DNA of 64,000 bases from Amycolatopsis roodepoortensis (GTDB lineage Bacteria; Actinomycetota; Actinomycetes; Mycobacteriales; Pseudonocardiaceae): positions 1,798,001 to 1,862,000 of the forward strand of contig NZ_JADBEJ010000005.1 of assembly GCF_014873915.1 (NCBI RefSeq), written 5' to 3'. This document shows positions 37,506 to 45,860 of this stretch, piece after piece. The first letter of the stretch is position 1. Each line of letters starts with the position of its first letter. The notes under the pieces are model-generated. The model saw nothing but the letters and a program-made list of their open reading frames with translations, searched no databases and was not told the DNA's origin. The translations under genes and the position numbers were made by a program.

Positions 37506-39071
37506 ATGCCGAGCACTCTCGAAGCACCGATCGTCGCCGTCACCGTCTACCCGCACCACGCCCGGATCACCAGGCGGGCTTCGGCTGTCCTCGACGGCGA
37601 AACGCGCTTCGCCTTCGCCGGCCTGCCGTGGAACCTGGACACCGACTCGGTCCGCGTCACCGGTTCCGGCCCGGCGGTCATCGCCGGGGTCGACGTCGCC
37701 GTCGAGCGCCATCCCGCGCCCGCGGACGCCTCGCTGCGCGCCCTGACCGAGCAGCGGCGCGCCGATCAGGCGGCGGTCGACGAGGTCGCGGACGCCGTCG
37801 CCGCGGAGACCGCGAAGGTCGATCTGCTGACCGGGCTGGCGGCACGCAGCGGCAAGAGTTTCGCGAAGGCGCTCGCGGCGGGTACGGCCGAACCGCCCCG
37901 GGTCGCCGAAGTCACCGACGCGCTCGGCACGCAGCTGGCCGAAGCGCTGGGAAAGCGCCGCGAACTCGGCATCCGCCTCGCCCGGCTCCGTGACGATCTC
38001 AAGGCGCTCGACCGCGAGATCGAGGCGAAACAAGGAACGTCCGAAGTGGACAGTGCGACGGTCACGGTCGAGCTGGAGTCCCAGGAGGACGGCGCCGAGA
38101 TCGGCCTCGAACTGTCCTATGTGGTCGCGAACGCGAGCTGGGAGCCGGGTTACGACGTCCGCGTCCGCGGCGAGGACGTCTCGCTGACCTGGTACGGGCG
38201 GATCACCCAGCACACCGGCGAGGACTGGCCCGAATGCGAGCTGGCGCTCTCCACCGCGCGGCCGGCGAACACCGTGGAGGTGCCGGAACTCGATCCGTGG
38301 TTCCTCGACCGCGTGCCGGAGTACAAGCCGTCGATGGCACGGATGGCGTACGGCGGCGCGTCGCCCGCGGGCGGCGGGATCCCGGAGTCTGTGGGCATGC
38401 CGGCTCCCGGGGCGCCCGCGATGGCGGCGCGGACCGCGTCCGTCGAACAGGGCACCACCGCGGTCACCTACCGGCCGGGCCGCCCGGTGGCGGTCCCCTC
38501 GGGGGCGCAGGGTCACCGCACGACGCTCGCGCAGCTGGAGCTGACCGCGAAACTGGGCTACGTCACCGCTCCGGTGGTGTCGCCGGAGGCGTTCCTGCGG
38601 GCGACCGTGGTCAACACTTCGGAGCACACGCTGCGGCCGGGGAAGGCGTCGGTGTTCCACGAGACGGAGTTCGTCGGCACCACCCGGCTGGACGTCTGGG
38701 CGCCGGGTGAGGAAGTCGAACTCGCCCTCGGCGTGGACGACCGGATCCGGGTCGAGCGCGAGCTCACGCACCGCACGGCGAGCAAGGCGACGCTGTCCGG
38801 GGTCCGCAAGCGGGAAGCCGCCTACACCACGACGATCGTCAACCACAGCCCGCGCGAAGCGGTCGTGACCGTGCTGGATCAGGCGCCGGTCTCCCGGGAC
38901 GACGCGATCACCGTCCGGGACGTGCGCACCACGCCGGAGCCGGTGGAGCGGACGGAGCTGGGCGAGTTCACCTGGCGGCTGACGCTCGCTCCCGGCGCGA
39001 AGAGCGTCGTGACCCTCGGGTACCGGGTGGACGTCGCGAAGGGGATCGAGCTGTCGGGGTGGCGCGAGTAA
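37506..39071 (+). CDS. DUF4139 domain protein (mucoidy inhibitor A-like)
   Basis: 521 residues from ATG 37506. The N-terminus VAVTVYPHHARITRRA is the DUF4140 block; then a coiled coil of charged heptads (about residues 80-180, e.g. LGKRRELGIRLARLRDDLKA); then the DUF4139 beta-rich part beginning at ASWEPGYDVRVRGEDVSL. A Gly/Pro/Ala-rich insert lies near 290-330. DUF4139 proteins are widespread but of unknown function, some linked to exopolysaccharide. No signal peptide or membrane helix is seen. A perfect family C palindrome follows its stop. Confidence 0.78.
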   Translation: MPSTLEAPIVAVTVYPHHARITRRASAVLDGETRFAFAGLPWNLDTDSVRVTGSGPAVIAGVDVAVERHPAPADASLRALTEQRRADQAAVDEVADAVAAETAKVDLLTGLAARSGKSFAKALAAGTAEPPRVAEVTDALGTQLAEALGKRRELGIRLARLRDDLKALDREIEAKQGTSEVDSATVTVELESQEDGAEIGLELSYVVANASWEPGYDVRVRGEDVSLTWYGRITQHTGEDWPECELALSTARPANTVEVPELDPWFLDRVPEYKPSMARMAYGGASPAGGGIPESVGMPAPGAPAMAARTASVEQGTTAVTYRPGRPVAVPSGAQGHRTTLAQLELTAKLGYVTAPVVSPEAFLRATVVNTSEHTLRPGKASVFHETEFVGTTRLDVWAPGEEVELALGVDDRIRVERELTHRTASKATLSGVRKREAAYTTTIVNHSPREAVVTVLDQAPVSRDDAITVRDVRTTPEPVERTELGEFTWRLTLAPGAKSVVTLGYRVDVAKGIELSGWRE

Positions 39072-39081
39072 CCCCAGGCGC

Positions 39082-39127
39082 CTCGTGAGTGGTAAGGACG
39101 GTTCTAACCGTCCTTACCACTCACGAG
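39082..39127. repeat. Family C palindrome (22-bp perfect stem)
   Basis: CTCGTGAGTGGTAAGGACGG plus TT at 39082-39103, two-base loop CT, then the exact inverse at 39106-39127. It fills the gap between convergent DUF4139 and CBS genes and lies 10 nt from one stop and 4 nt from the other. A mismatched copy sits inside the mce4 operon at 13831. Confidence 0.87.
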
Positions 39128-39131
39128 CCGG

Positions 39132-39563
39132 TCAGCCCTGCGAGATGTACGCCTCCAGCTGTTCCTGGCTCTTCTCCAGTTGCTCCATCCGGGTCTTCAC
39201 GACGTCGCCGATGCTCACGATCCCCGCGAGCCTGCCGTCCACCACGACCGGGACGTGCCGGATGCGGCGTTCGGTCATCAGGACCGAAAGCTGATCGACC
39301 GAGTCCTCGGGGGTGCAGCTCGCGACCATCTTCGTCATGATCGCGGACACCGATCCGTCGAGCAGCTGGGGTCCGCGCTCGTTGAGCCGTCGCACCACGT
39401 CCCGTTCGGAGACGATCCCGACGATCGCGCCGTCGGCGTCGACGACCACCAGCGCGCCGACGTTGTGCTCCGCCAGTCTTTCGAGCAGTTCGGTGACGTT
39501 CGTCTCCGGCGAGACGGTCGCGACGGCCGCCCCCTTGGTCCGCAACAGATCGGAAATCCGCAT
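39132..39563 (-). CDS. Two-CBS-domain protein
   Basis: 143 residues from ATG 39563 with GGGAGGAG 5 nt upstream. Two CBS repeats: LLERLAEHNVGALVVVDADG ... GIVSERDVVRRL, and LSVLMTERRIRHVPVVVDGR ... GIVSIGDVVK. Each ends in the D-V-V helix that contacts nucleotide phosphates. A short charged helix closes it. Such stand-alone CBS pairs (like the hypoxia-linked Hrp1) bind AMP/ATP and sense energy state; the partner is unknown. It stands alone next to a TPR-like gene on the same strand. Confidence 0.85.
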   Translation of the reverse strand: MRISDLLRTKGAAVATVSPETNVTELLERLAEHNVGALVVVDADGAIVGIVSERDVVRRLNERGPQLLDGSVSAIMTKMVASCTPEDSVDQLSVLMTERRIRHVPVVVDGRLAGIVSIGDVVKTRMEQLEKSQEQLEAYISQG

Positions 39564-39610
39564 ACGCGCTCCTCCCGGATGGGTGACCTGAGTCACTCCA
39601 GGTTATGGCT

Positions 39611-40093
39611 TCACCGCCCTGCGCGAAAGTCCGGAGAGTCCGGTTCGAGACCGAGCCTGGTCGCGAGCGCTTCGTACGCCTGGATGATCCCGGTGCCGTA
39701 CGGGTCGTCGCCGAGCGCGCCGAGAGTGCGCCGCCCGAGCTCCCACTGGGCCTTCGCGGACTCGTGATCACCGAGTTTGCGGTAGTCCTCGGCGAGGTTC
39801 AGGTGCAGCGACGGGTAGAACCCGCGCACGGCGAGCGTCGCGTGGTACTCCTTGGCGCGTTCGTCGGTGAGCGAATCCGCCGCCGCGAGGGCGCGCAGAT
39901 CCCAGGCGAGTTCCTCGGCCGGATCATCCTGGACATCGGCCATGTAGTGCGCGAGCGCGCACCGGTGCAGCGGGTCGCCGTCCTCGCCGATCCGTTCCCA
40001 CAGCTCCGCGAACTTCTCGCGCGCGCCGGCGCGGTCACCGGAGATGTGCAGCTGGAGGCCGGTGTTGATCTCGGTCATCACTTCGTCGGTCAT
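39611..40093 (-). CDS. Tetratricopeptide-like small protein
   Basis: 160 residues from ATG 40093, overlapping the zinc-metallopeptidase stop by 4 nt (ATGA). Helix pairs typical of TPR: LQLHISGDRAGAREKFAELW, then CALAHYMADVQDDPAEELAW, then LNLAEDYRKLGDHESAKAQW with the W/L/G/Y/A pattern. It is likely a soluble adaptor; no enzyme motif is visible. Translational coupling to the metallopeptidase suggests a shared task, but none is known. Confidence 0.7.
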   Translation of the reverse strand: MTDEVMTEINTGLQLHISGDRAGAREKFAELWERIGEDGDPLHRCALAHYMADVQDDPAEELAWDLRALAAADSLTDERAKEYHATLAVRGFYPSLHLNLAEDYRKLGDHESAKAQWELGRRTLGALGDDPYGTGIIQAYEALATRLGLEPDSPDFRAGR

Positions 40094-41010
40094 TTGACGT
40101 CCGAGGCCGGGGCCGCCCAGGTGTTGCACGCTGACGTCGTCTTGCCGGAGTACCCGGCCTTCGCCCATTTCAGCTGGTTACGACGGCTGCCGTGGGTGTC
40201 GCTGTCGTCGGCGCGGCCGTAGTCGTCGAGGGCGGCGTCGGCCAGTGCCCTGCTGATCGACCCGCGTCCCGCGGCGGCGGCGAGGGCGAGCGCGCCGAAG
40301 CAGTTCGCCTGCAGTTCGATGCGGCGCACCAGTTCCTTGTCGGCCGGGCTGTCCTCGTTCGGCGACGACATCTTCTCCGCGGCGGCCGACAGGATCCCGC
40401 TGGACCGCTGGACGTGGTGCCCGTACTCGTGGGCCATCGTCGCGAGGTGACGGGACCGCTCGAGGCCCGCGTCGCCCAGCATCCACTGGGTCGGCGCGTA
40501 GATCGTGGTGTCACCACCGCAGTAATAGGCGACGGCCTCGTTCTCGCCTGGCGCCTTCCCGCAGGCGCTGGTCTCGGGCAGCGTCACCTGCACGGTCACC
40601 GGCAGCGCGGGCTCGTTCGCCTGGCCCAGCGCGGGTTTCCAGGCTTCGGCGAGACACGCCACGAACGTCTTGTAGTACGTCTCCAGCTTCGCGGGTTCGC
40701 GGCTGATCGCGGGCAGACGGCACGTGACCGCGCCGAGCGCGACCCCGTCCGCCAGTAGCGGGTTCGTCTCGAGTTCCCGCACCTCCTTGGGCGCGGGCTT
40801 CGCGTTCCCGGCCGGCGCCTTGGCCACTTCCGAGGTGTACGCGCCGGGCACGGGGAGGGCTCGGCCGTCGACCGTCCGCGGTCCCCCCGCCATCGCCATA
40901 CCGGTGCCGGTCAGTGCCGCGACGATGAGCAGACCGACCACGGCGGCCCCCGGGTTCCGGCGAGGTGGCGAAGGCGCGAACGGTCTGGGTACCTCGTCGG
41001 TGCCGGTCAT
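40090..41010 (-). CDS. Membrane-anchored neutral zinc metallopeptidase (YpfJ-like)
   Basis: 306 residues from ATG 41010. A short Pro-rich cytosolic start, one membrane helix (AAVVGLLIVAALTGTGMAM), then an outside domain. The zincin motif MAHEYGHHVQ lies near residue 192 (HExxH), and RRIELQANCFGALALAAA downstream carries the third ligand Glu and a Cys, as in the YpfJ neutral zinc metallopeptidase family. The last part (HGSRRNQLKWAKAGY) is also conserved. Substrate unknown. Divergent from the prolyl oligopeptidase gene, 85 nt apart. Confidence 0.82.
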   Translation of the reverse strand: MTGTDEVPRPFAPSPPRRNPGAAVVGLLIVAALTGTGMAMAGGPRTVDGRALPVPGAYTSEVAKAPAGNAKPAPKEVRELETNPLLADGVALGAVTCRLPAISREPAKLETYYKTFVACLAEAWKPALGQANEPALPVTVQVTLPETSACGKAPGENEAVAYYCGGDTTIYAPTQWMLGDAGLERSRHLATMAHEYGHHVQRSSGILSAAAEKMSSPNEDSPADKELVRRIELQANCFGALALAAAAGRGSISRALADAALDDYGRADDSDTHGSRRNQLKWAKAGYSGKTTSACNTWAAPASDVK

Positions 41011-41095
41011 GGTGTCCCCCAAACGTGCGAGTCCACAGCATACGGAATGCCACACCTGGTGGCGCCGGGATGCGGCACCCGGCGAGACTGTGTGC

Positions 41096-43102
41096 ATGAG
41101 CGACGAGGACCCGTACCTGTGGCTGGAAGACGTGACCGGCGAGAAGGCGCTGGACTGGGTGCGAGCCCGCAACGCGGAGGCGCTGGCGGAGCTGGCGGGT
41201 GGCGAGCGGTTCGCCGGGATCCGTGACGAGGTCCGCGAGGTCCTCGACGCCGACGACCGCATCCCGTACATCCGGCGCCGCGGCGAATACCTGTACAACT
41301 TCTGGCAGGACTCGGCCAACCCCCGCGGCCTGTGGCGCCGCACCACCCTGGAGCAGTACCGGCTCGACACGCCGGAGTGGGAGCTCCTCCTCGATGTCGA
41401 CGCGCTGGCCGAGGCCGAGGGCGAGAACTGGGTGTGGCAGGGCGCGGCCGTCCTCCGGCCGGGTTATGACCGCGCGCTGGTCGAGCTGTCGCGGGGCGGT
41501 GCCGACGCGACCGTCGTCCGCGAGTTCGATCTCGGCGAGCGCCGCTTCGTCGAAGACGGCTTCTTCGTGCCCGAAGCCAAGACCAGGATCGGCTGGATCG
41601 ACCGCGACCGCGTCTACGTCGGCACCGATTTCGGTCCGGGGACGCTGACCGATTCGGGCTATCCGAGGCTGGCGAAGGAATGGCGGCGCGGCACCCCGCT
41701 CGAAGAGGCGACGGTGGTCTTCGAGGGCAAGGCGGACGACGTCTCGGTCTCCGCCCACCACGACCCGACCGAAGGCTGGGAGCGTGACTTCGTCTACCGG
41801 TCGATCGACTTCTACCGCACGGAAAGGTATGTCCGGACGGCCGCCGGGCTCGACCGCATCGAGGTCCCCGAAGACGCGCAGACGTCTTCCCACCGCGAGT
41901 GGCTGCTGATCCGGCTTCGCTCGGACTGGACAGTCGAAGGCACGACGTACCCCTCCGGCGCTCTGCTCGCCGCCGGGTTCGACGCGTTCATGGCGGGCGA
42001 GCGCACTTTCACGATCCTGTTCACGCCGGACGCGCACACGTCCCTGGAGTACTGGGTGTGGACGCACAACCACCTGCTGCTCTCGACCCTGTCCGACGTC
42101 CGGACCGAACTGCGCGTGCTCACGCCGTCCGACGGCTGGGCCTCGCGGCCGCTCGCCGGCGCCCCGGAACTGGGCACCGCGCAGATCACCGGCACCGACC
42201 CCGACGTCAGCGACGAGTACCTGCTCGACTCCAGCGGCTACACCCAGCCGTCGACGTTGAGCTACGGGCACGTCGGAGGCGACGTCGAAGTTCTCAAGCG
42301 CGCTCCCGCTTTCTTCGACAGCGAAGGAATGACGGTTTCGCAGTACTTCGCGACGTCCGAAGACGGCACGAAGATCCCGTACTTCGTCGTACGTCCCTCC
42401 GGTGCCGAAGGCGGGCCGACGCTGCTGACCGGCTACGGCGGCTTCGAGGTCTCGCTGACTCCCGGCTACAGCGGCGTCATCGGCCGTGGCTGGCTCTCGC
42501 GCGGCGGCACGTACGTCGTCGCGAACATCCGCGGCGGCGGCGAGTACGGGCCGGACTGGCACACCTCGGTGACGAAAGCCAAGCGGTACAAGGTGTACGA
42601 GGACTTCTCTGCCGTCGCCGCCGACCTCGTCGAGCGCGGCATCAGCGAGCCCGCGCGCCTCGGCATCCAGGGCGGCAGCAACGGCGGGCTGCTGATGGGG
42701 GTCATGCTGACGCGTTATCCGCACCTGTTCGGCGCGATCGTGAGCCAGGTGCCGCTGCTGGACATGAAGCGGTACCACAAGCTCCTCGCCGGCGCGTCGT
42801 GGATGGCCGAGTACGGCGACCCCGACGACCCGGCGGAATGGGACTTCATCGGGAAGTACTCGCCGTACCAGAACGTCCGTGCTGACGGCGGATACCCGCC
42901 GGTCCTGTTCGTCACGTCCACGCGGGACGACCGCGTGCATCCCGCGCATGCCCGCAAGATGGTCGCGCGGATGCTGGAGCAGGGGCACGACGTGCGGTAC
43001 CACGAGAACATCGAGGGCGGCCACGGCGCGGCCGCCGACAACGAGCAGCTGGCGCACAAATGGGCGCTGATGCTCGAATTCCTGTGGGAGAAGCTCGCCT
43101 GA
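41096..43102 (+). CDS. Prolyl oligopeptidase family serine peptidase (S9A)
   Basis: 668 residues from ATG 41096. YLWLEDVTGEKALDWVRARN at the start is the S9A hallmark, followed by a seven-bladed propeller and the catalytic domain: GGSNGGLLMGVML with Ser near 528, Asp in STRDDRVHP near 607, and His in EGGHGA near 640. NIRGGGEYGPDWH supplies the oxyanion Tyr. There is no signal peptide, so it should act in the cytosol on short proline-containing peptides. A simple 16-bp hairpin follows its stop. No ribosome site is visible. Confidence 0.9.
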   Translation: MSDEDPYLWLEDVTGEKALDWVRARNAEALAELAGGERFAGIRDEVREVLDADDRIPYIRRRGEYLYNFWQDSANPRGLWRRTTLEQYRLDTPEWELLLDVDALAEAEGENWVWQGAAVLRPGYDRALVELSRGGADATVVREFDLGERRFVEDGFFVPEAKTRIGWIDRDRVYVGTDFGPGTLTDSGYPRLAKEWRRGTPLEEATVVFEGKADDVSVSAHHDPTEGWERDFVYRSIDFYRTERYVRTAAGLDRIEVPEDAQTSSHREWLLIRLRSDWTVEGTTYPSGALLAAGFDAFMAGERTFTILFTPDAHTSLEYWVWTHNHLLLSTLSDVRTELRVLTPSDGWASRPLAGAPELGTAQITGTDPDVSDEYLLDSSGYTQPSTLSYGHVGGDVEVLKRAPAFFDSEGMTVSQYFATSEDGTKIPYFVVRPSGAEGGPTLLTGYGGFEVSLTPGYSGVIGRGWLSRGGTYVVANIRGGGEYGPDWHTSVTKAKRYKVYEDFSAVAADLVERGISEPARLGIQGGSNGGLLMGVMLTRYPHLFGAIVSQVPLLDMKRYHKLLAGASWMAEYGDPDDPAEWDFIGKYSPYQNVRADGGYPPVLFVTSTRDDRVHPAHARKMVARMLEQGHDVRYHENIEGGHGAAADNEQLAHKWALMLEFLWEKLA

Positions 43103-43108
43103 CCCGAC

Positions 43109-43144
43109 GGGAAGGGGACTTTCCGGCGGGAAAGTCCCCTTCCC
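43109..43144. terminator. Bidirectional hairpin between convergent genes
   Basis: GGGAAGGGGACTTTCC (43109-43124), loop GGCG, GGAAAGTCCCCTTCCC (43129-43144): a perfect 16-bp stem with a 4-nt loop. It starts 7 nt after the prolyl oligopeptidase stop and ends 5 nt before the SMR gene stop, so it can serve both strands. It belongs to none of the three repeat families. Confidence 0.8.
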
Positions 43145-43148
43145 GAGG

Positions 43149-43463
43149 TCACTCCGCGACCTTCGCCAGCACGACCCCGCCGACGATCAACGCCATCGCG
43201 GCGAACCGGCCGAAGCTGAGCGGGTCCTTGTGGATCACGATGCCGAACACGATGGCGCCCACCGCGCCGATACCGGTGAAGACGGCATACGCGGTGCCGA
43301 CGGGGAGCGTGTCCATCGCCTTCGACAGCAGGTAGACCGCGGCGACACCGAGGACGAAGCACAGCACGGTCGGCCAGAACCGGGTGAAGTTCTCCGTCGG
43401 TTTGATGCTCTGCGACCAGGCGACCTCGACGGCTCCCGCCAGCAGCAGGATTCCCCAGCCCAT
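43149..43463 (-). CDS. Small multidrug-resistance (SMR) family transporter
   Basis: 104 residues from ATG 43463. Four membrane helices fill it. The first has GAVEVAWSQSIKPT with the essential Glu13 that binds proton and cation, and the third TAYAVFTGIGAVGAIV with the conserved G-rich turn. The pattern is nearest the SugE/guanidinium-export group or the EmrE group; the sequence alone does not decide. It works as a dual-topology dimer in the membrane. It overlaps the azoreductase stop by one base, so both are made together under the divergent TetR. Confidence 0.87.
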   Translation of the reverse strand: MGWGILLLAGAVEVAWSQSIKPTENFTRFWPTVLCFVLGVAAVYLLSKAMDTLPVGTAYAVFTGIGAVGAIVFGIVIHKDPLSFGRFAAMALIVGGVVLAKVAE

Positions 43464-44110
43464 CAGGCTTCCCTTCCGGCCTTTTCGGCACCGAGGAGCG
43501 CCTGCTCCCGCGACGCGATCCGCTCGGGATCGCGCGGGCTCAGCCCCGGATCGACGAGGGCGTTCGTCAGTTCGGAGTTCAGGAACGTGACGTCCCGGAC
43601 GTCGTAGTGCCCGGCGAAGAAGTCGCGCAGGTAGCGCTCGTGGTGGTCGAACGGCTCGCGTGGCGTGCCGGGCAGGTAGCTGCCGCCCCGCGCTCCCGCC
43701 ACCACGAAAGCCTTGCCCGCCAAGGACATCTTCGGGAATGTGACCTGGTCGATCCACAGCTTGAGCGTCGCGGGGATCGAGAAGTTGTACATCGGCGCGC
43801 CGATCAGCACGACGTCGGCGGCGAGCAGTTCGGCCAGCAGCGGCTCGATGACCGCCCAGGCCTCGCGCTGCTCCGGCGTCTTCACCACCGAGGCGTAGCC
43901 GGCCGGATCGGTGATCCCGGCCTGGAGGAGGGCGTCGCAGATCTCGGTCCAGGCCTGGCCGATCGGCGGCACCGGGTCGGCGGCGACGTCGCGGTAGGTG
44001 TAGCCCGCGCCCGGGTTCGCGGCGCGCCAGACCTCAGCGAAACGAGCACTCAGCTCACGGGAGAAGGACGCGCTGCGGGCACTGGAGTCGAGGTGGAGAA
44101 GGTGGCTCAT
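43463..44110 (-). CDS. azoR: FMN-dependent NADH azoreductase
   Basis: 215 residues from ATG 44110. Flavodoxin-like fold: HLDSSARSASFSRELS (phosphate loop of FMN), then APMYNFSIPATLKLWIDQV, the AzoR FMN-isoalloxazine motif, and AGARGGSYLPGTPREPFDHH. It reduces azo compounds and quinones by two electrons with NADH and protects from quinone stress. It leads an operon with the SMR pump. The TetR gene is divergent, with two dyads between, so the set forms a toxin-induced detoxification unit. Confidence 0.88.
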   Translation of the reverse strand: MSHLLHLDSSARSASFSRELSARFAEVWRAANPGAGYTYRDVAADPVPPIGQAWTEICDALLQAGITDPAGYASVVKTPEQREAWAVIEPLLAELLAADVVLIGAPMYNFSIPATLKLWIDQVTFPKMSLAGKAFVVAGARGGSYLPGTPREPFDHHERYLRDFFAGHYDVRDVTFLNSELTNALVDPGLSPRDPERIASREQALLGAEKAGREA

Positions 44111-44129
44111 CGGGGCCTCCCGGACCAGG

Positions 44130-44150
44130 AAGTGGACACGGCGTCCACTT
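44130..44150. promoter_or_regulatory. TetR operator 1 for azoR/TetR region
   Basis: AAGTGGAC, centre ACGGC, GTCCACTT: a perfect 8-bp dyad with 5-nt centre, 19 nt upstream of azoR. A second weaker copy begins 35 nt further on. Confidence 0.75.
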
Positions 44151-44164
44151 GCTTCGCCGGGTAC

Positions 44165-44185
44165 AAGTGGACGCCGCGTCCGGAT
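44165..44185. promoter_or_regulatory. TetR operator 2 (degenerate)
   Basis: AAGTGGAC, centre GCCGC, GTCCGGAT: left half identical to operator 1, right half changed at three positions, same 5-nt spacing. It overlaps the probable TetR promoter, fitting autoregulation. Confidence 0.6.
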
Positions 44186-44191
44186 ATTCCC

Positions 44192-44197
44192 TAGGCT
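44192..44197 (+). promoter_or_regulatory. Leaderless-type -10 element
   Basis: TAGGCT ends 6 nt before the ATG at 44204. No ribosome site is seen, so the TetR message probably starts at its first codon. Confidence 0.45.
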
Positions 44198-44203
44198 GCG
44201 GAC

Positions 44204-44788
44204 ATGCCAGAAGATCTCCTCGCGACCGGCCAGGGACGGGAACGCTCGGACGCCGCCCGCAACCGAGCGAAGATCCTGAAGGCCGCCGAAGAGCTCTTCG
44301 CGGCGCGCCCCGCCGCGGACGTCACCATGGAGGACATCGCCCAAGCCGCCGGGGTCGGCCGGGCGACGCTGTACCGCCGCTACCCGGACCGCTCGGCGAT
44401 CGCCGTCGCCCTGCTGGACGAACACGAGCGGGAATTACAGGAGCGGCTGCTCACCGGCCCTCCCCCACTGGGACCCGGCGCGCCGCCCGCCGAGCGGCTG
44501 GCCGCGTTCTACGCGGCGATGATCGGACTGCTCGCCCGGCACGCGCATCTCGTCCTCGGCACCGAGGTCGGGCATTCGCGCTTCACCAGCGGGCCGTACC
44601 GGCTGTGGCGCACCCATGTCCGGCATCTCGCCGAGCAGGCGGGAGCGAAAGATCCGGACGCGCTCGCCGACATCCTGCTGGCACCACTCGCCGCGGATGT
44701 CTTTCTCCATCAAACAGGCGAACTCGGCCTGAGCGCCGAACGGATCATCGACACCCTGGCCGAGCTCGCCCGGCGAACGCTCTCCTGA
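44204..44788 (+). CDS. TetR-family regulator of the azoR-SMR operon
   Basis: 194 residues, ATG 44204. HTH domain: RNRAKILKAAEELFAARPAA, then VTMEDIAQAAGVGRATLYRR, YPDRS. The C-terminal domain is hydrophobic and Leu/Ala-rich (MIGLLARHAHLVLGTEVGH), likely the drug pocket. It probably represses azoR-SMR and itself through the two AAGTGGAC dyads. The stop codon abuts that of the SRPBCC gene on the other strand with no spacer. Confidence 0.87.
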   Translation: MPEDLLATGQGRERSDAARNRAKILKAAEELFAARPAADVTMEDIAQAAGVGRATLYRRYPDRSAIAVALLDEHERELQERLLTGPPPLGPGAPPAERLAAFYAAMIGLLARHAHLVLGTEVGHSRFTSGPYRLWRTHVRHLAEQAGAKDPDALADILLAPLAADVFLHQTGELGLSAERIIDTLAELARRTLS

Positions 44789-45187
44789 TCAGCCGGCGAG
44801 ACCGTCGACGACCAGCTTCATGACGGCCTGCCAGTGCTCACGCTGCGCGGCGCGCTCTTCCGGGCCGGCGAGCCGTTCCTGATGGAAGACCACGACCGTC
44901 TTGCCCGGCCCGGCCGGACGGAGCCCCACCTGGACCGTGCTCTCGTGATCCCAGTCCTTCGGGCGCCAGGTGAGGCGGATCTTCTCCTGCTCGCGGTAGC
45001 CGCGGACCTCGCCGACGGTGCCGTCGGCCGTCTCGTACGGCGCACCCTTCTCCGACTCCAGCCGCACGTCACCCAGCCAGGTCGCCAGGCCAGGACCCGA
45101 GAGGTACTCCCACACCTGTTCCAGCGGATACGCCACCGTCTTGTACACGCCGATCTCCCAGCCCGCGTCCTTCGTCTTGCCGACCAT
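44789..45187 (-). CDS. SRPBCC (AHSA1-like) protein
   Basis: 132 residues. ATG 45187 is preferred over GTG 45190 because GGAGG is 4 nt before the ATG but only 1 nt before the GTG. YKTVAYPLEQVWEYLSGPGL and WLGDVRLESEKGAPY are the helix-grip start; IRLTWRPKDWDHESTVQVGL and QREHWQAVMKLVVDGLAG close the domain as in AHSA1-type proteins. Probably binds a small hydrophobic ligand. It is divergent from the CGNR regulator with a concentric operator between them, so it may be its target. Confidence 0.8.
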   Translation of the reverse strand: MVGKTKDAGWEIGVYKTVAYPLEQVWEYLSGPGLATWLGDVRLESEKGAPYETADGTVGEVRGYREQEKIRLTWRPKDWDHESTVQVGLRPAGPGKTVVVFHQERLAGPEERAAQREHWQAVMKLVVDGLAG

Positions 45188-45199
45188 CACGCCTCCGCC

Positions 45200-45242
45200 G
45201 TAACCGTCTTACCTGGTTTCTGAAACCGACTATAGTGGTTAC
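45200..45242. promoter_or_regulatory. Concentric dyad operator, SRPBCC/CGNR
   Basis: Outer pair GTAACC (45200-45205) and GGTTAC (45237-45242), inner pair GGTTT (45215-45219) and AAACC (45223-45227). Both are centred on 45221. The GGTT-type half-site thus occurs four times. It lies between two divergent starts 55 nt apart. Confidence 0.6.
45231..45236 (+). promoter_or_regulatory. Leaderless -10 element of CGNR gene
   Basis: TATAGT, close to the TANNNT consensus, ends 6 nt before the ATG at 45243. No ribosome site is present in the 55-nt gap on this strand. It lies inside the right half of the operator. Confidence 0.6.
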
Positions 45243-45842
45243 ATGACTCCGGGAACAAGACTGCTCGTCAACGCCCAGGGTGAGCGGTACCGGTTCGATC
45301 CGGGCAGTCTCAGCCTCGAACTCATGCTGACCGGCGGCCCCGGCCCGTACGAGCGCTACGAAATCGCGCACACGCCGTCCGACCTCGCCGAATGGTTCAC
45401 CGGCTCCCGGCTGGCGCTGACCGCTCCCCTGACCGACGTCCGGATCCGGCCCGCCGAACTCGCGGCGCTCAAGGAACTCCGGGGCGCCCTCTACCGCGTC
45501 GCGCCCGCCCTCGCCCGCGGCGAAGCGCCGTCGGAGGACGACCTCGCCCTCCTGAACAGCGGAACCGCGGAAACCCCGAGGCCGCTCGTCGACCCGGGGA
45601 CACGGCGGCTCGCCTGGGCGCCGCCCGTCACCGGGAAACAGCTCCTCGGCGCCGTTGCCCGCGACGCCATCGGTCTCGTCGCGGGCGAGCGGTCCGGCCG
45701 TGTCCGCGAATGCTCCGCCGACGACTGCCACCTGCTGTTCTTCGACACCTCCCGCTCGGGCAACCGCCGCTGGTGCTCGATGGAGCGCTGCGGCAACCGC
45801 GCCAAGATCAGGGCGTACCGCGCGCGGACCGAGACCACCTGA
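45243..45842 (+). CDS. CGNR zinc-finger / ABATE domain regulator
   Basis: 199 residues from ATG 45243. The N-terminal ABATE domain (about 1-140) has LAEWFTGSRLAL and IRPAELAALKELRGALYRVA. The C-terminal CGNR zinc finger is intact: CSADDC (C-x4-C), then DTSRSGNRRWCSMERCGNRAK, broken here as SRSGNRRWC and CSMERCGNRAK. Such proteins are thought to bind DNA or RNA as stress-linked regulators; none is well studied. Divergent from an SRPBCC gene with a dyad operator, so it probably controls that gene and itself. Confidence 0.82.
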   Translation: MTPGTRLLVNAQGERYRFDPGSLSLELMLTGGPGPYERYEIAHTPSDLAEWFTGSRLALTAPLTDVRIRPAELAALKELRGALYRVAPALARGEAPSEDDLALLNSGTAETPRPLVDPGTRRLAWAPPVTGKQLLGAVARDAIGLVAGERSGRVRECSADDCHLLFFDTSRSGNRRWCSMERCGNRAKIRAYRARTETT

Positions 45843-45860
45843 TCGCTACGATTCCCGGCG

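Noticed and set aside
40511..43057. Long minus-strand frame opposite the prolyl oligopeptidase gene
   Set aside because: Shadow frame without domain or start; the plus-strand protein has the full serine peptidase triad.
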